From CAZRHR01 sp964599915 (lineage in GTDB: Bacteria; Bacteroidota; Bacteroidia; CAIKAF01), in NCBI GenBank assembly GCA_964599915.1, contig CAZRHR010000020.1, positions 1-36,868 of the forward strand: a DNA stretch of 36,868 nt, written 5' to 3'. How positions within the stretch are numbered: position 1 is the stretch's first letter; every line of letters begins with the position of its first letter. Below are positions 24,410 to 33,359 of the stretch, one piece after another. The position numbers were made by a program, and so were the translations under genes. The notes under the pieces are model-generated. The model had not been told where the DNA came from and searched no databases. It saw nothing but the letters and a program-made list of their open reading frames with translations.

Positions 24410-25921
24410 TCACTCCTTCTTGCGCCGCTTGGCTTTTCGCTTCAGCCGTAAGTTCCTTTTCTTCAATGCTTCTTCTTGCGCCGCTTCGGCTTCGTCCGCA
24501 AGTTCCTTTTCCTTTAATTCTTGTTCCGCTTGGCTTTTGACCTCGGCTAAGAGTTTTTGCTCCTTTTGTAGCCGCTTGTAAGATGCCGAAGACTCCCGAA
24601 CCAAGATGATGATCATGGCGGTGAAAAACGGAATCAGTGGAACTTTGTAACGCACCATGGCGCCGAAATTGGCCGTAGTTAGGCCAATGGAGAAAGCCAG
24701 TAAAATGGTAAAAAGAAAGCAAAAAGTAAGCAAAGGCCGTCCAAAAATCTTTCGAATCATGCCAATGGGGCCTAATTTTAAAAGAAGAACCACTGAGAAA
24801 TACAGTAAAATCAAGTTTTCTAAACCGGAAAAAGCCATGGTTATGTTATTGGTTTCCCATAAAAAAGGCCTATATAATCCGGCATTGGTCGCCACTGGAA
24901 ATTTTCCTAATATGGATGGTAAAGTGGGCTCAAATGCCCCAATATCAAACTTATTCGCCCCGTAGGCTTCTTCACGAACTAAATCCTGTTGGGTAGTGAC
25001 AGCTCGCTCTAAAATTTTTTCTGACCCATAATCACCCAAAAAGCTACCTGATGCCAAATAGATTTGGAAACCGCCACCAATGATTAAAAGTAACATGACG
25101 GGAAACAGAATTACTTTAACAAAAGTACTTTTCACCCTAGAAATGGCATCGAAATTTGCCCAAATCAATGCTCCAGGAAGCATGGCAATCAAAATATAGG
25201 ATTTAGCCATATAAATCAAAAAGGCATTGGCCAACAAGAAAAAAAAGTTGACGAATGTATTCCCCTCTTTTAGGACAAAAATGCGGTGTAAATAATACAC
25301 CATATATCCTACGCCAATAAGGGAAATGGTGTCTTTCATGAGACCGGAGCCCCAAAAAGCGGGTGATGGAATAAATAAAATGGCAAAAGCCAGCCATTTT
25401 TCATGCTGAGGAAAATACGATACAAATACCTCATACATGCGCCAAGCGGACTTAAAAGAAAAAAGGGCAAAAAATAAGTTTATGCCAATTAATGAGCCAT
25501 TGGTCAAAATCGAAGGAATCGAGCCAATCCTAATAACCGAAAAGTTTTCTGACCGACGAAAAAGGTGGGTAGGTGGATAATCTGTATTGGGATTGAAATA
25601 GGTGTAATACATATAGAATTCAACCTTTTCAGTCATCATAATCCAGTAATGACTTAGGTCACTCCAAAACAAATTTTTCATCGCCCTCGCCCCCTGAAAG
25701 TAATCTAAGGTATCCCCGCCCTTGTAAACAAACATATAAATACCCAAAAAGGCCAAGGTCATAAACATTCGATACCTAAGCGCTAATTTGAAATATTTAT
25801 AATATGGTTTTTCTGCTTTATGTTGGTCCATCATGTTATTGGCCCAAATGGAAAAAGCAGAAAATAAAATTATAAACCAAATTAAATCCTGAAAGCTTAA
25901 CCAAAACTCCAAATTCTCCAC
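24410..25921 (-). CDS. Polytopic membrane protein of unknown function with charged coiled tail
   Basis: I do not recognise the family. The 503-residue protein has about nine or ten predicted membrane helices between residues 10 and 440 and a loop rich in Tyr, Phe and Asn near 110-130 (YYTYFNPNTDYPPTH). It resembles polymerase/flippase-type or GT-C-type membrane proteins only in overall shape. The last 60 residues are highly charged: a Glu/Ala/Lys coiled region followed by a Lys/Arg-only end (KAKRRKKE). The DNA for this tail contains two imperfect direct repeats that are read in different frames (see findings), so the end of the protein may have been altered by a small indel. It lies 1 nt downstream of prs and is convergent with the RidA gene. 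Confidence 0.65.
   Translation of the reverse strand: MENLEFWLSFQDLIWFIILFSAFSIWANNMMDQHKAEKPYYKYFKLALRYRMFMTLAFLGIYMFVYKGGDTLDYFQGARAMKNLFWSDLSHYWIMMTEKVEFYMYYTYFNPNTDYPPTHLFRRSENFSVIRIGSIPSILTNGSLIGINLFFALFSFKSAWRMYEVFVSYFPQHEKWLAFAILFIPSPAFWGSGLMKDTISLIGVGYMVYYLHRIFVLKEGNTFVNFFFLLANAFLIYMAKSYILIAMLPGALIWANFDAISRVKSTFVKVILFPVMLLLIIGGGFQIYLASGSFLGDYGSEKILERAVTTQQDLVREEAYGANKFDIGAFEPTLPSILGKFPVATNAGLYRPFLWETNNITMAFSGLENLILLYFSVVLLLKLGPIGMIRKIFGRPLLTFCFLFTILLAFSIGLTTANFGAMVRYKVPLIPFFTAMIIILVRESSASYKRLQKEQKLLAEVKSQAEQELKEKELADEAEAAQEEALKKRNLRLKRKAKRRKKE
24416..24518 (-). repeat. Imperfect tandem DNA repeat in the tail of the membrane-protein gene
   Basis: Copies at 24416-24467 and 24472-24518 share the start CTTCTTGCGCCGCTT and the segment AAGTTCCTTTTC, and differ by a 5-base net length. 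The offset is 56 bases, not a multiple of three, so the two copies are read in different frames in the same protein. Confidence 0.6.
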
Positions 25922-25922
25922 C

Positions 25923-26861
25923 CTATATACGATTAAGATTTTCCAAGCTCTGGTTGTGCAACAAGGTATTTAAAGCTTTGGCTAACAATCCTTCGCAAGG
26001 CAATATTCGGATTTTTGGACTGGCATGCAAACCGGGAATGGTGTTGGTGATGACCAGTTCTTTTAAGGCGGAATTTTCTATCCGAGACGGCGCATCTCCA
26101 CTGAGTACCCCATGGGTACAATACGCCGTAACCGAACGGGCTCCTTTCTCCATGAGCAACTCAGCGGCCTTACATAAAGTTCCCCCGGTATCAATCATGT
26201 CGTCAATTAACACCACATCTTTACCCTCGGGTGAACCAATAATTTCCATATTGGCCACCTGGTTAGGCTTTAGTCTTTCTTTATGAATAACGGCCATGTC
26301 GCAATCCAGTGCCTGTTTATACGCCCGAATTCTTTTCAATCCGCCAAAATCTGGACTACACACCAATAAATGCTCCGGCGAAAAACGGGCGCGTATGTCC
26401 GCCAAGAAGGCCGTAGACATTTGAATATGGTCAATGGGAATGGTGAAAAATCCTTCGATGGCCGTGCTGTGCATGTCCACCGTAATCACCCGATTCACGC
26501 CGGAATGTTCAATAAAATCTGCCATCAAACGCGAAGTAACCGCGGTCCGAAGCCCGTCTCTACGCTCCTGCCGGCTATGGGGCAAATAGGGCAATACGGC
26601 CATGATTTCGGAAGCTGAACTTCGCCGCGCCGCATCAGCAGCCGTAAAAAACTCAAACAGATGCTGGTAGGGAAGGTTCACCTGACTCACCAAGATCACC
26701 GTTTCTCCACGAATGGTTTCATCAAATCGGGTAAAAACCTCACCGTCCGAAAAGGTGGCACAATGCAGACGGCCCAATTGGGTTCCCAAAGCCTGCGCAA
26801 TGGCTTCTCCCAAGGCCGTGGCATTGGAAGTGGCAAAAATTTTAAAACTTCCCCTTTGCAT
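25923..26861 (-). CDS. prs: Ribose-phosphate pyrophosphokinase (PRPP synthase)
   Basis: This enzyme of about 312 residues makes phosphoribosyl pyrophosphate from ribose 5-phosphate and ATP for nucleotide, His and Trp synthesis. The phosphoribosyltransferase-fold PRPP loop DVVLIDDMIDTGGTL is intact. The ATP/flexible-loop region reads PYLPHSRQERRDGLRTAVTS instead of the commoner RQDRKDRPRVPI, a noticeable variant. The pattern VNRVITVDMHS matches the family. The frame can start at 26879, but a TATATTCG promoter-like box sits between that ATG and the ATG at 26861 (MQRGSFKIF), so I prefer the latter. Confidence 0.92.
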   Translation of the reverse strand: MQRGSFKIFATSNATALGEAIAQALGTQLGRLHCATFSDGEVFTRFDETIRGETVILVSQVNLPYQHLFEFFTAADAARRSSASEIMAVLPYLPHSRQERRDGLRTAVTSRLMADFIEHSGVNRVITVDMHSTAIEGFFTIPIDHIQMSTAFLADIRARFSPEHLLVCSPDFGGLKRIRAYKQALDCDMAVIHKERLKPNQVANMEIIGSPEGKDVVLIDDMIDTGGTLCKAAELLMEKGARSVTAYCTHGVLSGDAPSRIENSALKELVITNTIPGLHASPKIRILPCEGLLAKALNTLLHNQSLENLNRI

Positions 26862-26865
26862 GCCA

Positions 26866-26873
26866 CGAATATA
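26866..26873 (-). promoter_or_regulatory. Possible -7 box TATATTCG upstream of prs
   Basis: On the minus strand TGTATATTCGT lies 4 nt before the prs ATG at 26861. The same 11 bases stand before the RidA gene at 23953-23963. It matches TAnnTTTG at 7 of 8 positions. A TTTA lies about 22 bases upstream. If it is real, the prs transcript would be almost leaderless. Confidence 0.3.
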
Positions 26874-26995
26874 CACCATCGACTGATGAAATTCCTAAAC
26901 AGGTCGATAGGTTTACTGCTTATCTTTTAGAACGGCAAACCATGCAATTTATTTATTGGAGCCTAAAACCTCCCCTTTTACTCGAAAAACCAATT

Positions 26996-28330
26996 TCAAT
27001 AATGCAAAATTCGCCAGGCTTTTGGCAAATAATTATTGGTGCGTGCGCCTAGATGATTCAACCAACCTAATCCTAATCCTTCCCATTGAACCAAACCATA
27101 ACCCATTTCCCATGACGCATGTGGCACCAAAGGTTGGCCACGTAAATAATCCAAGGCTTCTTCGTCCGATACTTTAAACACTTTTTCGGGTTGCAATCCG
27201 GGCACCAAGGCCAAGCCATGGGCAGGAATACATTGTTTTCCTTTCTTTTCTCCCGGATTCACGCCCACCATCACCGGCCGCCACTTTTCCCACCAACCTT
27301 GCATCTGCCAAATGCCCTCACTTCCTAAAATAACTTGGCGGTCGGAAGAAGTCCCTAGAACCACGTCCAAGCCCCTAAGCCAATCCGACCAATCGCAATC
27401 GGGCTGCCCCTTTCTCACACTTTTAGGTGCTTTCGGCCCATGCGTTAATCCTTCATTTTGCCAAACAGAAAAATAAAATCCTTCGCCTTTGACCCGTTCG
27501 GGATAGGCATACCAGCCTAAACCTTTGCCATCCTGCACAAACCCCCATGCTTCCGGCAACGAAAGGGATACCGGTGAAAAACCTGCTTCCGGCAAAAAAG
27601 CAGCCACCATGTCCTCATTTTCTCCGGAATGAAAGGTGCAGGTGGAATACATCAGATATCCTCCGGGCGCTACCGATTGGATGACCTCCGGTAAAATGGA
27701 AGATTGGGTTCGCATACACTGTTCCAGTAAGCCGGGCTTCCATTGCTTCCTTGCCGCAGCTTCCTTTCTAAACATACCCTCGCCTGAACATGGCGCATCA
27801 ACCAGCACCAAATCAAACAATCCCTTGGCATGTTCTGCGAAAAATTTAGGCCATTGCCGGGTGGCGACCACACGACAATCGCCTCTTCGCATCAGGTTTT
27901 CCACCAAAATATGGTTCCTTGTTGGCTCCGGTTCATTGCTGACCAAAACGCCCTGAGGCGCCAAGTAATCCAAAAGCAAGGTGGATTTTCCTCCCGGAGC
28001 AGCAGACACATCCAAAGCACGTTCAAACGGCCCCAATTGCTTCAACACTTCTGCCAAAACCATGGATGAAGCTTCCTGCACATAATAGGCGCCGGCGTGC
28101 CAGGCTGGGTCCGTGATAAAACGGGTGTCCTCAGGCACATAAAATCCATTTTCACACCAAGGCACAGGCATTTCCAACCATTTTTCTATGGAAAAAGGCT
28201 TGCCGGGATGGCATCGAATGGACTTTACGGATGGGGAAGCCAAAGCAGCCAAACGCACCTCAGCCAAATCTCCCCAACGGGTTTGGGCTATTTCCTTAAA
28301 ACCGGGCGGGAAAAAATCTGCTTCCATCAT
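26996..28330 (-). CDS. rRNA cytosine-C5 methyltransferase, RsmF/YebU type
   Basis: This 444-residue NOL1/NOP2/Sun-family enzyme methylates a cytosine C5 in rRNA. The AdoMet site is ALDVSAAPGGKSTLLLDYL (105-123). The two catalytic cysteines are visible: Cys181 in VDAPCSGEGMFRKE and Cys231 in YSTCTFHSGENED. The GEGMFRKE form and the C-terminal region (about 310-444), which looks like the PUA-type RNA-binding domain of RsmF, point to the 16S rRNA C1407-type group rather than RsmB. Its ATG overlaps the rlmB stop (ATGA), so the two rRNA methyltransferases are co-translated. Confidence 0.9.
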   Translation of the reverse strand: MMEADFFPPGFKEIAQTRWGDLAEVRLAALASPSVKSIRCHPGKPFSIEKWLEMPVPWCENGFYVPEDTRFITDPAWHAGAYYVQEASSMVLAEVLKQLGPFERALDVSAAPGGKSTLLLDYLAPQGVLVSNEPEPTRNHILVENLMRRGDCRVVATRQWPKFFAEHAKGLFDLVLVDAPCSGEGMFRKEAAARKQWKPGLLEQCMRTQSSILPEVIQSVAPGGYLMYSTCTFHSGENEDMVAAFLPEAGFSPVSLSLPEAWGFVQDGKGLGWYAYPERVKGEGFYFSVWQNEGLTHGPKAPKSVRKGQPDCDWSDWLRGLDVVLGTSSDRQVILGSEGIWQMQGWWEKWRPVMVGVNPGEKKGKQCIPAHGLALVPGLQPEKVFKVSDEEALDYLRGQPLVPHASWEMGYGLVQWEGLGLGWLNHLGARTNNYLPKAWRILHY

Positions 28331-29061
28331 CCACGTTGGCGGGAAATTTCATAAAGTGCCATGGCCGTGGCGGCACCCACATTCAATGAGCCCACCGGCC
28401 CTGACATGGGAATTTGTACTTTATGATGCAACAAGGGCATATAAGCCGGCGAAATGCCATCTTCTTCCGAGCCCATCACCAGCGCAACAGGACCGGAAAA
28501 ATCTCCCTGCCATAAGGTGGTTTCGCCTTTTTCGGTGACACCCACCAAGGTTAAGCCCGCATCGGCCAAATACTGCAGACTTTCCTTTAGATTCCATTCC
28601 CTGCATACAGGCAAATGATGCAGCGCACCCGCAGAAGCTTTGAGGGCATCTTCTTGGATTTGGGCACCGCCTCGGGCAGGAATCACTACTGCATCTGCAC
28701 CCATGCACAAAGCGGTTCGGCAAATGGCACCAAAATTCCGCACGTCTGTGATGCGGTCCAGGACCACCAACAGCGGGGATTTTCCTTGCTCAAAAAGAAA
28801 TGGCACCAATTGACTGACCTCTAAGTAGGGAATTAAAGCGCGCCAGGCGATGATGCCTTGGTGTGGCGCTCGGGTGGTGCGATCCAACTTTTCTCCGGGA
28901 ACTTCCAAGACAGGAATCCGGTGATTTTGACAATGTTGTAAGATACTGCGCATGGCAGGATGTTTCAACCCTTTTCTTACCAAAATACGGTCAAGACGTA
29001 CCTCGGCTTTCAGGGCTTCCTCCACGGCATGTAAACCGTAAATTAATTGTGGTAAAGCCAT
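28327..29061 (-). CDS. rlmB: 23S rRNA (guanosine-2'-O-)-methyltransferase RlmB, TrmH family
   Basis: This SPOUT-fold enzyme of about 244 residues matches RlmB, which methylates G2251 (E. coli numbering) of 23S rRNA. It has an N-terminal substrate-binding domain (YGLHAVEEAL at the start). The three SpoU motifs are LDRITDVRNFGAICRTA, ALVMGSEEDGIS and IPMSGPVGSLNVGAATAMALYEI. The frame can open at a TTG (29076), but the ATG at 29061 (MALPQLIYG) is the natural start. It is followed with a 4-nt overlap by the RsmF-like gene. Confidence 0.92.
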   Translation of the reverse strand: MALPQLIYGLHAVEEALKAEVRLDRILVRKGLKHPAMRSILQHCQNHRIPVLEVPGEKLDRTTRAPHQGIIAWRALIPYLEVSQLVPFLFEQGKSPLLVVLDRITDVRNFGAICRTALCMGADAVVIPARGGAQIQEDALKASAGALHHLPVCREWNLKESLQYLADAGLTLVGVTEKGETTLWQGDFSGPVALVMGSEEDGISPAYMPLLHHKVQIPMSGPVGSLNVGAATAMALYEISRQRG

Positions 29062-29094
29062 GGGCACAAGATACAACCAAAGAAGATGGAATCC

Positions 29095-30771
29095 TCAAAA
29101 CCGCGCTACATAGCCTAAATGCAACTTACTTCTTTGAAAATCAAAACCCTGTCCTTCTCGACTTCCCACGGCATACATGACGGAAAACTGACCGGCCGGT
29201 GTATCAAAGCTCAGTCCACCGCCGAAACTTAGGACAGGTGAGGAAAAAGCATCGCTTGCCGTTTGTCGCAAAACCCACCCGGCGTCTGAAAAAATATTCA
29301 AATAAGAAAACTCGTCCAACAGGTAACGCCATTCTAAAGTACCATAGGTATAGCCGCTGACATATAATGACGCCTCATCGAACCCACGTAAAGACTGCAT
29401 TCCACCGATTCGGAACAAATCGTTGGTGTATAAATAGGGGTTCTCTGTCCATCCACCTTGTATTCCCTGCAAAAAGGTAAATCGCTTTCCTACGGGCAAA
29501 AAATGCTGAGCATGAGCGCGCAATTGCCATTCCAGTGAAAAGCGCTGGGTACTGTCTATGGGCATCAAAGTGTCTCCCGTGAGTCGCTTTTCCCCAAAGG
29601 CTATATGTCCTTGAAAAAATAGTCCACGCCTAGGGTTTACCGGATGATCCAATCGGTTCCAAAGCCATCGCACACCATAGAGCGTAGTCGTGGCATCCGG
29701 AAAAACAGGTGGCAATCCATTTTCGGTACGAATGTTCCGGGCCAATCGTTGCTGCAGGAAAAAACCGACTTCATCCTGCCCTCTAAAGCGGTAATTTAAC
29801 CCGGCTTCCATTTTCAGCTGAAAAAAGGCGGTATCAATGCGAAAAAAATCAAGGTCGGCCTGAATTCCTAAAGCGGTACCCAAAAGATAAGGCCAAGCGA
29901 CCCGGACCCGAAGTTGTTGGGTGGCCCGTTGAAGGCGCTGCCAATTCAACTCGGCCATTTCGGCGTATTGTAAAAGGTTATGCAATTTTAAACGCACATC
30001 TCCGGTGAGCAACAATTCGCCTGTTTGGTCATTGACGGGCACTAAGCCAAGAATGCCTGCAAACTGGTTGGCTTTGCGCTTTTTCACGGGGAATCTAACC
30101 AAAGCAGAGGAATCGGACAGCCAAATTTTAGCATTTCCCTGGGCCGATAAAAATTCAAGACGGTTCAGTCTGGCAGGTGCTTCGCGAATGTGTTTGGCAG
30201 AAAACGGCATGCCTTTGGCCAAACCCAACATGTGTCGCAGCACCACAGGGCGAAGTTGTACTGGCCCTTCCAGCCGAACCGTGTCTAAAGTAACGAGCGG
30301 CCCGGGGCGTGCGCTCAAGGTTGCGTGCCAAAGGGTACGCCCCGGCAAAACTTGAAGGGAGTCCGCACGCATGGTGACTTCTGCGGCGGGATAGCCTTTG
30401 TTTTCCAGAAACCGTAAGGCAGCCAACCGCGCGCGAACCACAGAAGCCGGATTGAGCACAGGCCCAAGCCCCGCCGGCTTAAACCCGGGAATATCATGGT
30501 GCAACATGGCCCAACGACTGTTTGGCCCTTGTTGACCCAGGGCGATACATGCTTTGTTTGAAAATAAAAAAGTATCTATGCCGGCTTCAAGAAAGCCGCG
30601 GATGTGGGCTTGTTGCACCCAATCGTTAGCGGTTTGAACAGCGGTCACAGAATCTGCCACCTCCATGGAACGGAATACCCTGCCATCTGCATGTTGCCAG
30701 CGAAGGCTCATTTGTCCCCAAGACAATGCGCCCACGCTCCAAATACAAATAACCAGAAGGCTCCACCTCAT
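29095..30771 (-). CDS. BamA/TamA-like Omp85 outer membrane protein
   Basis: This protein of about 558 residues has a signal peptide (1-19, ending LSWG), a POTRA-like N-terminal part (about 80-215: ARLAALRFLENKGYPAAEV, and the region with VRLEGP and HMLGLAKGMPFS) and a C-terminal beta-barrel ending in GYVARF with the terminal Phe typical of outer membrane proteins. The Omp85 loop-6 motif appears as FRIGGMQSLRGFDE. It is shorter than BamA, with few POTRA domains, so TamA-like or another accessory Omp85 protein is more likely. The substrate is unknown. The start at 30771 overlaps the ung stop (ATGA); an upstream ATG at 30780 is possible. Confidence 0.85.
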   Translation of the reverse strand: MRWSLLVICIWSVGALSWGQMSLRWQHADGRVFRSMEVADSVTAVQTANDWVQQAHIRGFLEAGIDTFLFSNKACIALGQQGPNSRWAMLHHDIPGFKPAGLGPVLNPASVVRARLAALRFLENKGYPAAEVTMRADSLQVLPGRTLWHATLSARPGPLVTLDTVRLEGPVQLRPVVLRHMLGLAKGMPFSAKHIREAPARLNRLEFLSAQGNAKIWLSDSSALVRFPVKKRKANQFAGILGLVPVNDQTGELLLTGDVRLKLHNLLQYAEMAELNWQRLQRATQQLRVRVAWPYLLGTALGIQADLDFFRIDTAFFQLKMEAGLNYRFRGQDEVGFFLQQRLARNIRTENGLPPVFPDATTTLYGVRWLWNRLDHPVNPRRGLFFQGHIAFGEKRLTGDTLMPIDSTQRFSLEWQLRAHAQHFLPVGKRFTFLQGIQGGWTENPYLYTNDLFRIGGMQSLRGFDEASLYVSGYTYGTLEWRYLLDEFSYLNIFSDAGWVLRQTASDAFSSPVLSFGGGLSFDTPAGQFSVMYAVGSREGQGFDFQRSKLHLGYVARF

Positions 30772-31445
30772 AAGGCCCAATTCACGGGTAAAATGCCAAA
30801 ATCTTCAAGGTACTGATTGGCTTGAGAAAAATGCCGACAACCCAAAAATCCATGATAAGCGGAAAAAGGAGAAGGATGCGCCGCTTCCAAAATGAGGTGT
30901 CGCTCCGGATGAATGAGGGAAGCTTTGGCTTTGGCATAATTGCCCCATAGCATAAACACAAGCCGTTCACGCCTTTCATTTAAGGCGGAAATGGCTGCGT
31001 CGGTAAACGTTTCCCACCCTCGATCCCGATGCGAACCTGCACTATGTGCCCGTACAGATAATACGCTGTTCAACAACAAAACGCCTTGCTTTGCCCAGCC
31101 TCCTAAATGGCCATGCGCTTTGGGTGGAATGCCTAAATCTTCCTGTAATTCTTTATATATGTTTTTCAAAGAAGGTGGCACGGGCAGACCCATGGGCACA
31201 GAAAAAGATAAACCTTCTGCTTGTCCGGGGCCATGGTAAGGATCTTGACCTAAAATCACCACTTTTACCCGTGGAAAAGGGGTCCGGTTAAACGCGGAAA
31301 ACATCAAAGGGCCGGGCGGGAACACAGGACCGGCAGCCTTTTCTTCTACCAAAAAAGCCTTTAATGCTGTGAAATATTCCTTTTTAAATTCATTTTCAAG
31401 CACTTCAAGCCAAGTAGGCTCCAGCTGTGGAGAAGTTGTTGGCAT
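30768..31445 (-). CDS. ung: Uracil-DNA glycosylase, family 1
   Basis: This 225-residue enzyme removes uracil from DNA to start base-excision repair. The water-activating motif GQDPYHG (Asp68) and the minor-groove loop HPSPFSA (His190) are intact, along with LLLNSVLSV and the WETFTD region. The frame is open up to 31538, but the extra 31 residues (hydrophobic, aromatic) are not part of Ung and overlap the promoter region. The ATG at 31445 (MPTTSPQLEPTW) gives the family's usual length. It is divergent from the small lipoprotein gene. Confidence 0.95.
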   Translation of the reverse strand: MPTTSPQLEPTWLEVLENEFKKEYFTALKAFLVEEKAAGPVFPPGPLMFSAFNRTPFPRVKVVILGQDPYHGPGQAEGLSFSVPMGLPVPPSLKNIYKELQEDLGIPPKAHGHLGGWAKQGVLLLNSVLSVRAHSAGSHRDRGWETFTDAAISALNERRERLVFMLWGNYAKAKASLIHPERHLILEAAHPSPFSAYHGFLGCRHFSQANQYLEDFGILPVNWAL

Positions 31446-31525
31446 TTTTTTAACGGATATAAAATTATTCAGGGAAAAGTACGTTATTTGGGTTATCCAA
31501 TAAAAGGAAATCTCCTTATTGGCCA

Positions 31526-31533
31526 TATATTTG
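31526..31533 (+). promoter_or_regulatory. -7 box TATATTTG for the small lipoprotein gene
   Basis: TATATTTG matches the Bacteroidota TAnnTTTG box exactly, 29 nt before the ATG at 31563. No TTTG lies at the expected -33 distance. Confidence 0.45.
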
Positions 31534-31562
31534 CACAACTTCTCAGCATAAGCAATAAGTAC

Positions 31563-31691
31563 ATGAAACGTTCTGCGGCTATTTTACTGACCATTATGAC
31601 CTTAGGTTGCATCCTCACCTCTTGTCGTACCAAAGACAGCTGTCCGGCCTACGGATCCAACCAAGTAAAGTCCTCTACTAGAGCCCTTTAA
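31563..31691 (+). CDS. Tiny lipoprotein (42 residues)
   Basis: The reading frame gives a Lys/Arg N-terminus, a hydrophobic core, the lipobox LTSC (Cys21), and a short mature part CRTKDSCPAYGSNQ. Short lipoproteins with a CPAYG-like end are common in Bacteroidota, and their function is unknown. A longer frame from 31488 exists, but the -7 box at 31526-31533 lies inside it, so the ATG at 31563 is the likely start. Its TAA stop overlaps the stop codon of the convergent osmC gene. Confidence 0.7.
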   Translation: MKRSAAILLTIMTLGCILTSCRTKDSCPAYGSNQVKSSTRAL

Positions 31692-32104
31692 TCATTTTTT
31701 ACATCGTAGATAAATTGAATCTCCTGCAAAACATTCGCATGGAGACTTTGTGCTACGGGACATTGTAATGCTGCCTCTTCTAATAGCATTTTATACTTAG
31801 AATCTAGCATTTGCGCTGGTAAATGTAAGTCAATGGCAACCCGCCCCACCCTTCTTGGATTGTTTTCCATGTGTTTTTCAATGGAAGCATAAGCGCCCGT
31901 TAACACCACATCGGTTTGGCGTGCCCGAATGGCCATGGTGGTCAAAGCACAACTTGCCAGGGAAGCGGCCAATAAATCCGTGGGAGAAAATGAACTTCCC
32001 TCTCCTTGATTATCTTTCGGAGCATCGGTGACAATTTTAACCCCGGAAGGATGAACCAACTGGGTTAGCAAGCCACCTGCATAGGCCATGTCGATATGAA
32101 CCAT
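31688..32104 (-). CDS. OsmC/Ohr family protein
   Basis: This 138-residue protein has the two catalytic cysteines of the OsmC/Ohr thiol peroxidases: Cys52 in SLASCALTTMAI and Cys115 in LQCPVAQSL. Members reduce organic hydroperoxides using dihydrolipoyl-type thiols and act as homodimers in the cytoplasm. It looks more like the OsmC/YhfA branch than Ohr. It lies 95 nt downstream of hppD on the same strand. Confidence 0.88.
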   Translation of the reverse strand: MVHIDMAYAGGLLTQLVHPSGVKIVTDAPKDNQGEGSSFSPTDLLAASLASCALTTMAIRARQTDVVLTGAYASIEKHMENNPRRVGRVAIDLHLPAQMLDSKYKMLLEEAALQCPVAQSLHANVLQEIQFIYDVKND

Positions 32105-32199
32105 AAGGTATTTTAGCCTTAAAGGTAGTGAAAAGACCCTAAGGCTTAACGCCAGAAAAAATGCCTTGTCACCTATCCGCCATTTTTGTGGCGCAGTAC

Positions 32200-33336
32200 T
32201 TAGAGCGTACCACGTACTTCTTGCTCGCGCTCAATGGCCTCAAACAATGCCTTGAAATTTCCTTTTCCAAAAGAGCGGGCTCCCTTGCGCTGGATAATTT
32301 CAATAAACAAGGTGGGACGATCTACTATAGGCTTGGTGAACAGCTGCAACAAATATCCTTGGTCATCCCGGTCTACCAAAATCTTAAGCTTACGGAGAGA
32401 CTCAATTTCCTCGTCAATTTCACCCACCCTGGACAACAAATCATCATAATAGCTATCCGGAACTTGAAGGAATTCTACGCCGCGCTCCATTAAAGCAGTA
32501 ACGGTAGAAAGAATATCATCGGTGGCTACGGCAATATGCTGTACCCCGGCGCCGCGATAAAATTGAATATATTCTTCAATTTGAGATTTCTTTTTTCCTT
32601 CCGCCGGCTCATTGATAGGGAATTTCACATAGCCTGAGCCATTGCTCATCACTTTACTCATCAAGGCCGTGTACTCGGTGCTAATGTCTTTGTCATCGAA
32701 ACTCACCAGCTGCGCAAAACCCATGACATTGGCATAAAAGGAACACCAGGTATTCATTTGTCCCCAATCTACATTGCCCACCATATGGTCAATGTATTTG
32801 AGTCCTACATCGCCGGGTTGAAAACTGGGGTTTGTCGCTTTATACCCGGGTAAAAATGCGCCTTTGTAGTTTTTACGTTCCACAAAAATATGGACGGTAT
32901 CTCCATAGGTATGAATGCCCGAGCGTACCACAGTACCAAACTCATCTGAGGTGGTAAAAGGTTCCAAATAAGGTTTGGCACCTCTTTTCACGGTTTCGTT
33001 AAAGGCAGAAGTCGCATCATCGACCCATAAGGCCACCACTTTTACCCCATCGCCATGCAGACGAATGTGCTCCCAAAGCTCACTTTCCGGAGTCAAGGGA
33101 GCCGTAATCACTAAACGGATTTTATCTTGCTCCAACACATAGGACACGCGGTCTTGCACCCCTGTTTCTAAACCTGCAAAAGCAACTTCCTTGAAGCCAA
33201 AAGCCGTTTTGTAATAGTGGGCGGATTGCTTGGCATTTCCCACATACAACTCCACATAATCGGTTCCATTAATGGGTAAAAAGTCCTGGGCCTCAGGAAC
33301 AATCTTTTTATAGGTTTTAAAATCGAGCGTATCCAT
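32200..33336 (-). CDS. hppD: 4-Hydroxyphenylpyruvate dioxygenase
   Basis: This 378-residue Fe(II) enzyme turns 4-hydroxyphenylpyruvate into homogentisate in tyrosine breakdown. The metal ligands are visible: His184 (YIDHMVGNV), His267 (VQHIAVATDD) and Glu346 (PTLFIEIIQR). The C-terminus KGARSFGKGNFKALFEAIEREQ is strongly conserved. It follows hmgA by 23 nt on the same strand, so the two steps of the pathway are co-transcribed. Confidence 0.96.
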   Translation of the reverse strand: MDTLDFKTYKKIVPEAQDFLPINGTDYVELYVGNAKQSAHYYKTAFGFKEVAFAGLETGVQDRVSYVLEQDKIRLVITAPLTPESELWEHIRLHGDGVKVVALWVDDATSAFNETVKRGAKPYLEPFTTSDEFGTVVRSGIHTYGDTVHIFVERKNYKGAFLPGYKATNPSFQPGDVGLKYIDHMVGNVDWGQMNTWCSFYANVMGFAQLVSFDDKDISTEYTALMSKVMSNGSGYVKFPINEPAEGKKKSQIEEYIQFYRGAGVQHIAVATDDILSTVTALMERGVEFLQVPDSYYDDLLSRVGEIDEEIESLRKLKILVDRDDQGYLLQLFTKPIVDRPTLFIEIIQRKGARSFGKGNFKALFEAIEREQEVRGTL

Positions 33337-33359
33337 AGTTGTTTTGGTTCTTTAAGTGG

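Noticed and set aside
31446..31538. 31-residue N-terminal extension of ung
   Set aside because: Hydrophobic and unlike Ung; overlaps the divergent promoter region; the internal ATG gives the usual family length.
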